From: Trichomonas vaginalis G3 | Taxonomy: Eukaryota > Parabasalia > Trichomonadida > Trichomonadidae | Length of the DNA: 64,000 nucleotides | Direction of reading: 5' to 3' | Assembly (NCBI RefSeq): GCF_026262505.1 | Contig: NC_067206.1 | Span: 38,763,660 to 38,827,659, forward strand | Shown here: piece by piece, positions 22,701 through 32,803 of the stretch | Numbering within the stretch: the first letter of the stretch is position 1 | Layout of the letters: each line of letters starts with the position of its first letter | Notes under the pieces: model-generated | Database searches by the model: none | What the model saw: only the letters and a program-made list of their open reading frames with translations | What the model was told of the DNA's origin: nothing | Translations under genes and position numbers: made by a program

Positions 22701-23249
22701 CGTTTTCATTTCATTGAAGGTGATACTGATTCATCTTATTGGGCTATTGCTGGCGATCCAAGTCTTCCTAACACTCAAGCATTTCAGGCGATTGTAACCG
22801 ATAAAAAATTTTATGATAAAAACATTTTCAAATTCGCACCATTTGATTTCTTCTGTTTTGATGAGAAATTTAAACCTAAATTAAAGAATAAAGCTGAAGA
22901 AAAAGCACATGAGAAAAAATTATTGGGTTTAGCAATTGAGAAACAAGGTGATAACATGGTTGCTTTATGTCCTAAGTGTTATACATCATTCAACGGTTCA
23001 ATCTATGGAAGTGATTTTAAAAAGATTGCACAAAAAATGAAGGGTGTTAGTTTAAGACAAAATAAGCAATTAACACCTAAAAAATATTTGGATATAATAA
23101 ATGATAAAGTGATATTTGATGGTCAAAATATTAATTTACAACTTAAAAACGGGTCAATGACTCGCTTAACAATTGGTAAGACTGCATTAACAGGAGCACA
23201 CACTAAGGCCGTATGTTGTGAAAATGGATGTTGTATGCCATTTATTTAA
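19782..23249 (+). CDS. protein-primed family-B DNA polymerase with embedded HNH domain
   Basis: 1155 residues, intact here. It copies the transposon DNA from a protein primer. Visible parts: N-terminal domain ending in a Cys/His zinc-like cluster (VCPFCKEEVY ... FLKHCEKC, about 128-165); ExoI TFDFET (~210); ExoII GFNSGKFD (~323); ExoIII YCNKDVE (~461); palm motif A VDFNSLYPSSF (~696); motif B KISLNGSYGYD (~879); motif C EGDTDSSYW (~979); a KxY-type PKCYT (~1067). All catalytic acids are present. Between ExoIII and motif A, residues ~569-612 form CKMCGKAF ... LDRIDNEKPHTKENCQLMCC, a textbook HNH/zinc-ribbon nuclease pattern. The start follows ATTCTTACATAAATG. The N-terminal ~160 residues resemble the second half of the domain that precedes PolB in animal Polintons. 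Confidence 0.95.
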   Translation: MNKNGTAKMNDNQIRAEGRRLFKRFYNIPDGVNPKTRRSYLNEAIDSYEGFDISSESERLARMLNVNIDFYYCDPQPEDVDINKVDFPLVESIMIDPEFETVNILLTQSPCGKLHADRITDVEALTGYKVCPFCKEEVYSIRDDPERKNQRRFLKHCEKCKENNGRLIQDVQLQKTQQPYAPHITKQKIYQWLLAHNLQKYYKPTRYYITFDFETLETKEELQLSECATLNAYLKPFMVSSTVKLNDKTYTRNFCLTSSDSFISDWIEFLFSTCSLVVESNMSQYNELLKSQTAGTLSHTLNEKQKEAFKELLDEEFNKVNIIGFNSGKFDLNLILPDLNTAKWKIKSMLGSSSQFKQIIVKKTNVPYELRFIDIRNYIAGGTLDQFTQDFGNNKSRVKSFFPYQFITWENYEEELYKEEPFTKDSFYSALTQETISDSDYQIYLNDAKNFKNRLEYFIHYCNKDVEIMIDPIDKIIEETFVYKIDMLHNLSLSSNASMIRYALAYKDFNPNEKYPEEEIESSFELTKKYWKYKIESYKKQDEKAERDTKNNVSMDDFQYYHDLILSSKCKMCGKAFTYANKPTLDRIDNEKPHTKENCQLMCCYCNVVKSNKDEDVQRLRINLRNYALKNNLPMTLDSVEAYHILRNGITGGLSNVQHRVNLKGITHINKLSYSPETKTVSNEDTTNIMTHFVGVDFNSLYPSSFSSNPHDFIQYTDHKMYMPGRLNGVIICDTAIKKAKALGIIKKKNTLFVAEVKGHIDEKYINDYINFLPIIRNLDIITDEKTIGSFMYNYMKSNNLPVDQKQRKLTQLASTHNQYQPFSSYYLWYLIDRFNFIIDDIQSILTFTKNTCFNEFANEFMNERQKAELEGNKGKSLFCKISLNGSYGYDAMNTQNYAKTKIMNAQKARVACMSNKFKNIREIGEDTYQVMLKDRFYRCDTCLQKAFFTLDNAKYWYLVFIYDFMYKCMNLNRFHFIEGDTDSSYWAIAGDPSLPNTQAFQAIVTDKKFYDKNIFKFAPFDFFCFDEKFKPKLKNKAEEKAHEKKLLGLAIEKQGDNMVALCPKCYTSFNGSIYGSDFKKIAQKMKGVSLRQNKQLTPKKYLDIINDKVIFDGQNINLQLKNGSMTRLTIGKTALTGAHTKAVCCENGCCMPFI

Positions 23250-23277
23250 TACAATTTAAAATTTTATTTTTAATGAA

Positions 23278-23504
23278 ATGCCACAGAAGAGACAAAAGGA
23301 ACCAAATCGATTTATACCAAATGGTTTTAACTTTCAGATTCCAAATAATCAACCACAACGAATTTTTTAAATCCATCACAGCATCAACAGCAACAACAAC
23401 CGCCACCATTTGATACCGTTTTAGAAGAAGGAACCGTTAATGATGCGATTCAATATGTAAATAATGGTTTTGATACTATGATTCAAAGAGGTGGGCACCC
23501 TTAA
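23278..23504 (+). pseudogene. small Gln/Pro-rich protein (~75 residues), one base missing
   Basis: Starts MPQKRQKEPNRFIPNG, contains a poly-Gln/Pro tract (QQQQQPPP) and ends IQRGGHP. The two halves are in different frames because one T appears to be missing in the T-run at about 23364-23369. It lies 28 bases after PolB and 24 before the integrase start. Role unknown. Confidence 0.5.
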
Positions 23505-23528
23505 AACATTGATTTTATTTTTATATAA

Positions 23529-25085
23529 ATGGATAACGTAGATTTAAAAATTTTAATTGCTGATTTAGTATTTAATCAAAATTTTCTTAGTTATTATGAA
23601 TTAAAATCATATCTCCAAAAACATAATAATAATATAACGGGTGATGATATGGAATATTATTATCCATATTATAAAAATGAAGTTTTGAAATATCATAATA
23701 AAATAATTTCTGAAATTAAAGACAAAATTAAAAATAATGAATATACAAAGGGAAAAACTAAATCACAACTTAAACAGTTGAAAGATTTCAAAAATAAAGT
23801 ATTAACAGAAGAAGATATTGATGAATTATATAATTTATATAATCCTGAGCCACAAAAACCAAAGCCGAGGTCTAAAGTAGCAAATGTTCAACAGCTAAAG
23901 GAACAAAACGCCCAGGTCCTTCAGACCATAAATGAAGCACAAGCTTTAATTTATGATTCATTAGTTAAACCATATTCAGCCCGACTTTTAAATGAAGATC
24001 AACTTTTGGAATTCATCCTTCAACATAAACTCGAAGCGGGAAAGTATATCAAACCTTTATATACAGCATATTTAAAACAAATGAATAGAATACATCCAGA
24101 ATTAATGAAAGGAAAATCAACAACTAAAACTTCATCATCCAAAATCAAAGCGGATAAAATTAAACCACTTGCAATACCAAAACCTCCAACGACAGTACCG
24201 CCTCCTCCTTCAGTTAATCCTTCATCATTCACTTTATTATATCCATTTCAAACATTAAAGAAACAAAAAGATTTTAAAAAGGGTTTCAAGATATTAAATA
24301 AACCAACTGACCCGAAAATTCAACCGTTAAAGGAAAAATTTAGTCGCCCTTCATTTGCTCCATATCCATATTCATACGAAATCGATCATCTGGAATATTC
24401 AAAAGGAAACGTTACTTATTTATTTGCCATTAACATTAACACTAGATATTTATATTGCATTCCAGTGAAAGGGAAAAACAGAACAGGAAACAAGAAGAGC
24501 TATTCAATACTTACTAGATCATGAAAGAGTAGATAATATCAGGGGTGATGGCGATAAAGGATTTCAGGCAACTATGACTCATTATTTCCCACAAATTAAT
24601 TTTTTCTTTTCATCCTCTCCATATACGTTTCATAATAAAATAGTTGATGCGGTAATGAGAACTCTTAGAGATGCGTTAGGGTTAACGGTCAGATATACTG
24701 GGATGGAAATCATGACTCCATCATACAGCAGTTAGTATATTATTATAATAATACATGGCATAGAACTATAAACATGAAACCAGTGGAAATGAAAAATGAT
24801 ATTTCAAAAGAATGGGAATATATTAGAAAGCAAATGGAAAGGTTGAATGATGTTAAACGTGAACAAATTAATTCGGGGCTCATGAATTTTAAACAAGGGG
24901 ATAAAGTTTTGATTCATCTCGATTATGGAAAAACTGATAAATCAATGACAAAAAGAAGACGAAGATTTGACACAATAGCTGAATTTGTTAGATATATTAA
25001 CGGCAATGCATTAGTTGAAGTTGACAATAAATTAATAGAAATTCCGATTTATTTTATTACTCCATTATATTTAAATAATATTTAA
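23529..25085 (+). pseudogene. retroviral-type integrase, M1 copy, two frameshifts
   Basis: Integrates the element, giving the 6-bp duplication. N-terminal ~250 residues are Lys-rich with a Pro-rich linker (PKPPTTVPPPPS). The catalytic core has EIDHLEY, then RGDGDKGF, then KIVDAVMRTLRD, spaced D-54-D-33-D, with Asp where most integrases have Glu. The C-terminus (GDKVLIHLDYG ... ALVEV) looks like the SH3-like/GPY-F domain. One extra A near 24476 and one lost G near 24682 break the frame. ATG 23529 follows TTATTTTTATATAA. Confidence 0.85.
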
Positions 25086-25105
25086 TTTTTTTTATTTCGT
25101 AAGAA

Positions 25106-25401
25106 ATGAGTGACAACAAAGCAGCCAAGAGTCCAGACAATGAATATAAAAAGAAACTAAACAGAATTAAATCAAAAATATGCTATTACAAAAAGAAGTC
25201 GCAATGCGGTGGGTTGATGCCATAAAACTAAAGTAATTGAAAACGATAAAGAGAAGAAGGAAATAATCGAAAAGTTAGAAACTTACCGTTCAATCCTTAA
25301 ACTGAGTGAAGCAAAAATAAAAGAATTTAATAGAATAAATAAATTGATTGGAAGAGATGAATTTAATAAAGATGAATTTTTAAACTCAATCCCAAATTTA
25401 A
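25106..25401 (+). pseudogene. small Lys-rich CxC-type protein, M1 copy
   Basis: Damaged version of the intact 106-residue gene at 45027. Overlaps the end of the opposing small gene by four bases. Confidence 0.5.
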
Positions 25402-25561
25402 TTTTTATTTTTCTTTGACAACATCTCTCTTTCCATCATTACTGCATAACCGCATTTTCTCAGTTTTAGTGGTTTGTTATTTTTAGCAAGTTCTCGCATC
25501 ATTTTTATCGTTTCCTCCTTGTTATGATTCGTGGTAAATTTTGAGCTTGTGGGGTATCCAT
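25398..25561 (-). pseudogene. 54-residue basic protein, M1 copy, one base missing
   Basis: Same gene as 45344-45508, here lacking one C in CCTCC(C)TT near 25517. Start follows TATATAA. Confidence 0.5.
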
Positions 25562-25619
25562 TTATATAAAAATAAAATTTTGTTATCAGTTATTTTATCG
25601 TTAATGGTTTCAGGTTATT

Positions 25620-26346
25620 CAATAATTAATTATTTTTGAAGAACTGAAGGTGCTACCATGTTACCATGTCACCAGGTTAATTAACTTCTCTGAAAAAATG
25701 AGACAACATGACATTTTGACAACACAGCAGGAGGAAGGCATTTATGAATTATTTTTGAAGAACTGAAGGTGCTACCATGTTACCATGTGCTACCAGGTTA
25801 ATTAACTTCTCTGAAAAAATGAGACAACATGACATTTTGACAACACAGCAGGAGGAAGGCATTTATGAATTATTTTTGAAGAACTGAAGGTGCTACCATG
25901 TTACCATGTGCTACCAGGTTAATTAACTTCTCTGAAAAAGTGTGACAACATGACATTTTGACAACACAGCAGCAGAGGAAGGCATTTATGAATTATTTTT
26001 GAAGAACTGAAGGTGCTACCATGTTACCATGTGCTACCAGGTTAATTAACTTCTCTGAAAAAATGAGAAACATGACATTTTGACAACACAGCAGGAGGAA
26101 GGCATTTATGAATTATTTTTGAAGAACTGAAGGTGCTACCATGTTACCATGTGCTACCAGGTTAATTAACTTCTCTGAAAAAATGAGACAACATGACATT
26201 TTGACAACACAGCAGGAGGAAGGCATTTATGAATTATTTTTGAAGAACTGAAGGTGCTACCATGTTACCATGTGCTACCAGGTTAATTAACTTCTCTGAA
26301 AAAATGAGACAACATGACATTTTGACAACACAGCAGGAGGAAGGCA
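25620..26346 (+). repeat. ~119-122-bp repeat array, left side of cargo region, 6 copies
   Basis: Each unit contains GAATTATTTTTGAAGAACTG, then GGTGCTACCATGTTACCATG, TTAATTAACTTCTCTG, and CAACATGACATTTTGACAAC. The same repeat, inverted, closes the other side of the cargo region and also lies between cargo genes. Inside the unit, GGT(A/G)NCAT-like words recur every 8 bases and TGTCA-like words every 8-9 bases, an iteron pattern. Confidence 0.9.
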
Positions 26347-26367
26347 AAAATAAATTCCAATCATACT

Positions 26368-26540
26368 TTATACTGCCTCATTTACAGGTATTTCATCGTC
26401 AGTAAATGAATCCTCATAATCGTTTGGTTCAACCTGTTTATATAATCCTTTCATTTTCTTCTTTCAAAACATAACACCATGTTTGTTTATCGTCTATTCT
26501 TCTATTGTTGACATATCTGTCTTTATATTCCGGATAAAAA
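26368..26540 (-). pseudogene. relic of a cargo gene
   Basis: Reads YPEYKDRYVNNRRIDDKQTW and further charged residues, then, after a shift, an acidic tail (PNDYEDSFTDDEIPVNEAV). Only the tail survives in M2 (45963-46040). Family unknown. Confidence 0.35.
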
Positions 26541-26601
26541 AATATTTTATAAAAAACTAACTTTATTTTCTGACTTTCACAAAAGACCAAAAATAAACGC
26601 T

Positions 26602-27210
26602 TTACATGTATTTTTCAGCAACTTCGTCAAATAATTTTATAGCTTTATCTATCTCATCTACTTCAAACGTTTCTTTACCTTTCATGAGCACCATACATTT
26701 TCTCAAACTTTTCAAGTAGTTCTGTTTCTGCAGCTCTCATATCATTAACGAACACAACCTTGACTCTATTGACTGTACTGTCATATCTTTGAGTTATATT
26801 ATATGTTCTTCCTATCTTATATCTCTTTGTATTGAAGTCCTTCGGTTTCTGAACGATGTAAAATAAGCCTTCACTGCAACGTTCCGTATCGAATGAACCA
26901 TAAGTTATGAAGTTATATCCAACAACTGGGTCTAACCATAACAAAACTATTGTATAAGACTTTTGTCAATGAGATATGCTGTAGTTCCATAGAATCTTAC
27001 CGATATCATAAGCTCAGGATTTCTTGTCAAAATTTTCTGAGTTGAAGCATTTCTAACCCAGTCGTTTGTTTTCTTTCCAGATGGAGATATAATGTCTGAC
27101 AAAGAATATTTGTTGTATTTCTTTGAGTATCTTACGTTTAAATCACCTATTCTAACCACTTTGGTGTCATTGTCTATCTTTCTAACTGTTTCAAACTCAA
27201 TGTTTGTCAT
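26602..27210 (-). pseudogene. KilA-N / T5orf172 (GIY-YIG-like) fusion protein, frameshifted
   Basis: The N-terminal part (from ATG 27210) matches the KilA-N DNA-binding fold: a short beta segment, then KKTNDWVRNASTQKIL in the helical core. The C-terminal part has GLFYIVQKP ... YKIGRTYNITQRYDS ... AAETELLEKFEKMYG, the T5orf172 pattern, a GIY-YIG-type nuclease-like domain common in Bro proteins of large DNA viruses. Frame breaks lie near 26945 and 26685. The leader TTTTATTTTGTATGTAAG precedes it as in the other KilA-N genes. Absent from M2. Confidence 0.75.
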
Positions 27211-27277
27211 TACTGTTCTTACATACAAAATAAAAATAATGAAATTCATTATTTTTGTTGCTGAATTCAATAAAAAT

Positions 27278-27333
27278 ATATTTTAGGTGAAGAGGTGAGA
27301 TTTCACCAGTTTTCTCACCTAATTTTTCACCCC
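27278..27333. repeat. GGTGA pentamer array, downstream end of the M1 cassette
   Basis: On the plus strand: GGTGA-n3-GGTGA-n4-TCACC-n7-TCACC-n7-TCACC, preceded by AAATATATTTTA. Lies right after the cassette gene's stop codon. Confidence 0.85.
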
Positions 27334-27340
27334 AGTATAT

Positions 27341-28275
27341 TTATAAGCGTTTTACATGAATTGTACGATGTATATTTGAAATTCTAAACAATTTCGTAGC
27401 TTCTATTTCTTCTGTCAGTATGTCAAAAGTTTTAACAATGCCGAAAGTTTCTTTATACTTCTTCTTGACGTCAGATAGAAGGAAATCGTCAGCTGTTGGA
27501 TAGTTTTTGTTCAGAAATGCTAACATGTCCATTTTATCTTCTGCTGGTTTCTCTACTTCTTTCTTTAAGTCAGCATAGTCGTTTCTCATACGTTCTATCT
27601 CTTTGACGAGTAGTTATATTTCCTCATTGCTGCTTTACATTTGAACATTGCGGATTCATTTTTGCGTTATACATTGAAATTTGACCTGCTAGAACAACTA
27701 AGGCGTCAATGGTTTTCTTTAACTCAAAAGTTGTTGGTTATTTGTCCATTCCATATTTTACATCTTTTATCTTTATCTCTTATCTGCCATACACATTCAG
27801 CAACTAATGAAACAAAGTTGTCGTATGTCTTAAACTCCCCAGATTTATATATGTCAGATGTTCTTATATACCATGTCGCAATCTTTGTTCATAACTTTAT
27901 GGTTGCAATGAAAACCAAGGAATTCATAATTTACTTTACGTATGAACTTCTTTATTTCTACTGAGTCAGTTGGTTTCACTTCTATTTCATCGAATTCAGG
28001 AATAGTTAGTTTTTGCTGCTGAATTTCAGGCAATTTGGTAAATGGTCAATAATGTCCTGCATGTCATAAAGATACTGTTCATTTGTTTCATCTTTCGCAC
28101 TACAGTCTAAATTACTTGTTAAAAGTTCTTGCTTAATTCTTTGTATTTCTGTCTCAAAAGTATATGAAGAAGGAATGAAGCTTTTCATCTCTACCAACAT
28201 TGACGTAGGATTCATGACTAGCGAGTTTGGTGCTGTAGTTGTTTGAATTGTTGTTGTGCCGATTGTTGAAATCAT
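27341..28275 (-). pseudogene. unrecognised ~300-residue cassette gene, M1 copy
   Basis: Starts MISTIGTTTIQTTTAPNSLV after TTTTATTTTGTATAAAGAT. The body is nearly the same as the M2 gene at 46194-47137 but on the opposite strand. It has a Thr/Ser/Pro-rich N-terminus, a helical middle, one CxxC (QCSKC), a coiled-coil stretch and a basic C-terminus (HVKRL). Frame breaks near 28030 and in 27590-28000. First and last residues differ markedly between copies while the body does not. It is bounded by GGTGA pentamer arrays. No family recognised; a DNA-binding or recombinase role is only suggested by the flanks. Confidence 0.6.
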
Positions 28276-28384
28276 ATCTTTATACAAAATAAAAAATAAA
28301 TAAAAATAAAACTAACTTTATTTTTCTATCTTAAGGAAATTCATGAAAATTCACGAGAAGCAAAAGCAATCTGAGCCGCTAAGC

Positions 28385-28446
28385 GGTGAGGGTGAAAAAG
28401 GAGTGAAAAGGAGGTGAAATCTCACCTCTTCACCTAAAATATATTT
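28385..28446. repeat. GGTGA pentamer array, upstream end of the M1 cassette
   Basis: On the plus strand: GGTGA-n1-GGTGA-n6-AGTGA-n6-GGTGA-n4-TCACC-n3-TCACC, then TAAAATATATTTTT. It is the inverted counterpart of 27278-27333 and lies ~110 bases before the gene's start. Confidence 0.85.
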
Positions 28447-28489
28447 TTTGTCTGATTTACACTCATTACGATGAAGTCATGACAAATCA

Positions 28490-28790
28490 TTTCCAGGACT
28501 GTTGTCAAAATGTCATGTTGTCTCATTTTTTCAGAGAAGTTAAATAACCTGGTGACATGGTGACGTAGTGACACCCTCAGTTCTTCAAAAAAAATTAATT
28601 ATTGAATAACCTAAAAACCATAAACGTAAACATTAACGATAAAATTATTTCCAGGACTGTTGTCAAAAATGTCATGTTGTCTCATTTTCAGAGAAGTTAA
28701 TTAACCTGGTGAGATGGTGACGTAGTGACACCCTCAGTTCTTCAAAAAATAATTAATTATTGAATAACCTAAAAACCATAAACGTAAACA
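28490..28790 (-). repeat. two ~120-bp cargo repeats between genes in M1
   Basis: Inverted relative to 25620-26346. These variants have GGTGACATGGTGACGTAGTG in place of GGTAGCACATGGTAACATGG, so their iteron words approach the GGTGA pentamer of the neighbouring cassette. Confidence 0.8.
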
Positions 28791-28841
28791 TTAACGTAAA
28801 CATTTATTTTTGGTCGTTTATGACAAAAATAAATGGTTCAT

Positions 28842-29503
28842 TTACTCACAAATATTTTGTACAAAACGACCCCAAACTTTTAACTTCTTTTCTGCAGCTT
28901 CTAATGCTATCTTAGCGAGTTCATATTCTCTAAATTCTCTCTTTAAATCTTCTTGTTCCCATTGGTCTAGTTCGTATGGAGAATCTCTATAACCATAATA
29001 TATCTCACGTTCATGTTCTAATTGTTTTTCACACATTTTCCTAACTTCTTGTTCGAACAAAGGTTTAGCATTCTCTACTGTATCTTCAAGTTCTTCTTCA
29101 TCTAATTTCTCATGAACTTTCTTGTCTATGGAGTCCATAATTTTTCCAACTGCTATGCAATATTTTGGAGAAGCCCACATTGCTATATAGTTTATAAGTC
29201 TTGGGTCTACATACGTTCCTCTAACTTGTTTGATTTCATCAGGAATTCCTGCATGAATTTTGTATAAAAAGCAACCGTCTGAATTCCCGCGTTGCTATAT
29301 TCTTCACAAAATGCCTTATAATACTCTTCCCAGGACTTATTTTCCAACAACTTTCTAAAGTCTTTCCTAAACTGCTGACACATATTTGTTGCATTAATGT
29401 AACCATCCTTGTCTCTACGTAAGACTTCAATACCGTTATAAGTGCCTTTTGTGAATGTTTCGCCATTAGATTTGTTCGTGAATGTTTTTGCTTCGACTGA
29501 CAT
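28842..29503 (-). pseudogene. KilA-N domain protein, M1 allele
   Basis: A predicted DNA-binding protein. From ATG 29503: shared N-terminus (SVEAKTFTNKSNGETFTKGT), strand plus helix signature EVLRRDKDGYINATNMCQQF, a core unlike the M2 allele, then YVDPRLINYIAMWASPKY and a Glu/Lys-rich coiled-coil tail also shared with M2. One frame break near 29195. KilA-N proteins occur in large DNA viruses and phages and are abundant in trichomonad Mavericks; they probably regulate transcription or replication. Confidence 0.8.
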
Positions 29504-29554
29504 TTCTGTTCTTACACACAAAATAAAAAAATAAAAATAATTCATAAATGCCTT

Positions 29555-29675
29555 CCTCCAGGACTGTTGTCAAAATGTCATGTTGTCTCATTTTTTCAGA
29601 GAAGTTAATTAACCTGGTGACATGGTAACATGGTAGCACCTTCAGTTCTTCAAAAATAATTAATTATTGAATAAC
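29555..29675 (-). repeat. single ~120-bp cargo repeat closing the M1 cargo region
   Basis: Same unit as 25620-26346, inverted, ending AATAATTAATTATTGAATAA. In M2 the equivalent position holds eight copies. Confidence 0.85.
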
Positions 29676-29683
29676 CTGAAAAC

Positions 29684-29722
29684 ATGAGACTTTGTCTCCG
29701 GACTCTTTGAGTCACTTAACGT
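29684..29722. repeat. twin mini-hairpins after the cargo region
   Basis: GAGACTTTGTCTC followed by GACTCTTTGAGTC, two small hairpins side by side. Also present at 47570-47600 and 49391-49425, each time directly beyond a cargo repeat. Confidence 0.6.
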
Positions 29723-29835
29723 AAACATATATTTCTGCAGTTCATCCATTACTTCATTACCTAATTAATTACAGACATAAAATATATTTAGTTCATTCGG
29801 TAAGCCTTGACCCAAAGGTCTGGGCTCAAGTGTGT

Positions 29836-30883
29836 TTATTGAACGCGGTACCATGCGAATACAGTCACAAATGGTGGCATGTAATCTTTACCCGAGCCTG
29901 TTGGATTTGTTGTGAAAGTGTGTGAATGATTCCCTGTGGTTCCACAGAAAATACCTGTGCTTGAATCTACTGGGTCAGTTGTGATATCATATCTATTCAT
30001 TCCCCATCTATCCGAACCCGCTGCAAGCATTTGTATAACCTCTTTTTGTTATTGAATGTGAATGATTACCTGTTGTGTTTGTAGTTCCTGTATGAGTGTG
30101 CGGTGGAAGGTTTGCTTCTTTAATTTTCTTCGAACCTCCTGTTTGCTTTTGAATATCTAGCACAGTATAAGAATTTATCTACAATCTGCTTCCACGTACC
30201 AAAACCTAAAACACTTGCTGGATTTGTTGAGTTCATTACGTATAAATAGAACCAAAGGATATAATGTTTGAAGTATTTCATTTTTCATGCTTGTAATCAC
30301 ATCATTTACTTCCGACTTCTTTGCATAATTTTCATCAACATAGTTTTACTGCTTTAAGTCTAAACATCCTGAAACCCATTCTGTATCGGCTTTAACTTTA
30401 AAAGTCTCAAATGTCCATTCATGATACCATTCAACCTTTTCTTTAATTTCATTATCTTTTCATCAACATAAACCAAATTTGCCTTCTTATTTAACTCACT
30501 ATCCACATATTCCTTATCCACCTTCTTCATTATGTCATTTAGGAAACCTTCTATGAATTCTCATTTAAATTAAATCTTCCAATCTTCAAAACTTTAGGAA
30601 ATGCATTTAATGCGTAATATCTCTGTTCTTCTGGTGGAATTGATGTTATATCATCCGTTATTCCTTTAATTTTGAATTCATAAATAAAATTCTTTTATAT
30701 TTGATATCACTGCACCACCTTTGCAAACGAATTCGAAATGTTCATTTTTCAATACTATCTCCAAATCTCCATATTTCAACCTTTGCGTTGTTCTGCCGTC
30801 TTTGAATTATATGCATATATGGCGTATGTAATGGTCTGAAGGACCTGGGTGTTTTGCGCCTTAAGTTGCTGTTGTTTAATCAT
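29836..30883 (-). pseudogene. tail-fibre-like protein, M1 copy, multiple frameshifts
   Basis: Same gene as the intact 49542-50597 copy; several one-base losses interrupt it. Start MIKQQQ follows TAATAAATG. Confidence 0.75.
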
Positions 30884-30907
30884 TTATTATGATTTAAAAA
30901 TAAATAT

Positions 30908-31613
30908 TTAATCCGTTATCTCATCGGCTATTTTCTCTATTTGAAATTGCCATAATATTTCATTCATAAATTCTAAATCACAATCAAATAGGTCAGTTAT
31001 TCTAAATTTAATATTTGATAAATCTTTTTGAATGAAGAATAATGAATTCCCGGATAATTGAAATGGATATGATAAAGAAAATGTGTTTAAGTTGATGGAT
31101 AAAATGTTTTGTATTGATGGGTAAGAGTTAGGGTCTAATTTTGATGTGAAAATCTCATTGGGGTATTAACTTTATCACATTTGATTAAAATGAAATTGGA
31201 ACCAGTGTCAGAATACAAAACATCCCAACATCTTTTCAAATTTAATATTTCCAACAATGAACGAAGATGAGGAGTACAAAATTTAATTTTCAGCGGAATT
31301 TAATAAGGTTATTTATTTCATCAAGTTCAAAAAGTTTATCGGGTTTTGATTTAAAATTTTCTTCATACCATACGATAAATGATTCATTTAAATAACTTAA
31401 AATCATGTTAATATCCCATTTCCTATCACATTATTTATATACATATCATACGTTTTTTTCAAGGTCATCTTTAATAAATGATATATAATCTGAAGGGTCT
31501 AAAAAGAATGGGATTAAATTTACCACTCACAGAAACGAGAGTAACATTATAAATTCCGCTAACTGTTAAATTTAATTCACAACTATTATTCGAAATAATA
31601 TTGATAATTACAT
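30908..31613 (-). pseudogene. unknown 236-residue protein, M1 copy
   Basis: Frameshifted homologue of 50622-51331; even the second codon is damaged (one G lost after the ATG near 31611). Divergent from the gene at 31633. Confidence 0.5.
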
Positions 31614-31632
31614 TTTTATTACGAATAAAAAT

Positions 31633-32108
31633 ATGGTAAAGCGTTATTTTCCAATGATAAATAAACTAGAAAAGATTACCTCAAGAATTCATAAATTCAA
31701 CGAATAAGAAATTCATTCATGTTATAAATTTTAGTGTTTTCAGAAAATATGAGTCAGTGTCATATTCATCAACAGGTTATATTTCACTTCATTCAAATTT
31801 AGTTCAATCAAACCATATAATGACCATTTCATAAGATTTTCAGATGGTATTAAAAATGTAATTGATAGATTAAAATATGAACAGATTGACAATATCGAAT
31901 TTTGGAATTTTGGTTTAAATATCCCGATGGAAAAAAGATTGAAGTTAAAGATAAAGCTGATACTATAACAAAAACAATTACAATGACCGATCCAGATAGT
32001 GGGGAACAAAAAGAAAATAAACAAACGATAGAAACTGGTGAAAGGTCAATTATTATTGATTATGATTCAAAGGATTATTATTCAATAATGTTAATGCTTG
32101 AATATTAA
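31633..32108 (+). pseudogene. unknown ~160-residue beta-rich protein, M1 copy
   Basis: Homologue of 51349-51830 with frame breaks. The C-terminal part reads KYPDGKKIEVKDKADTITKT and ends IMLMLEY. Its stop codon overlaps the stop of the opposing gene by four bases. Confidence 0.5.
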
Positions 32109-32770
32109 ATAGCCTTAACAAAGAATTTTTCAAGTGATATTTTATATTCATCAACTATTTTATTATAATATCATTATATGTTAAATGAAGTTCAGTTGTT
32201 GTTCCGTTCTTTGATATCTTAATTGTGCTAATATCCTTTATAGGATTTATTTTTGCAACTGTTCCGCAGCATAAACCTCATCATCTATGAAAAATTGAAT
32301 CTTAACGTCTGAATCTTGAACATCACAAAGAATGGCGATAATGTGAATTAATGATTCATAAGGTAAAATAATTAAACCGGATTGATCAATTAAATTTATT
32401 ATTGAATCATAATTATTAATTATTATATCACGGTAAATTTTCATTAATTCAGAATTAATGTCTATTTTATATGGGTTTCTCGATGTTTGATGAAAGAGGT
32501 GGGGGTATGTTGGATAAGTGGGAATTTCAACAGGTTCTTTACCGGGTTCAGATAAAATGATTGGGTCTCCATCTTCTTTATTTTGCTCCTCTCCTTTTTC
32601 GGTAAGTCACGAGTTAATAAATTTGGTTGAGTTGCTGACCTTGTTAATTCAGGGCTAACATTAACTTTAACATTTTGAATAATTCGTGATTTATCATCAT
32701 TTACGTTATAACCAACCGTAATCTCTGCTTTTGCGTTAGTGTTCTTTTGACTAGTGAAACGTCTTCTCAT
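32105..32770 (-). pseudogene. unknown ~222-residue protein, M1 copy
   Basis: Homologue of 51827-52494. The end as read here, DEYKISLEKFFVKAI, looks like the natural C-terminus. Basic N-terminus MRRRFTSQKNTN follows AATATAAATG. Frame breaks near 32265 and in the Pro-rich middle. Confidence 0.5.
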
Positions 32771-32803
32771 TTATATTCGAATAAAAAAATATATTTAAAC
32801 TTT

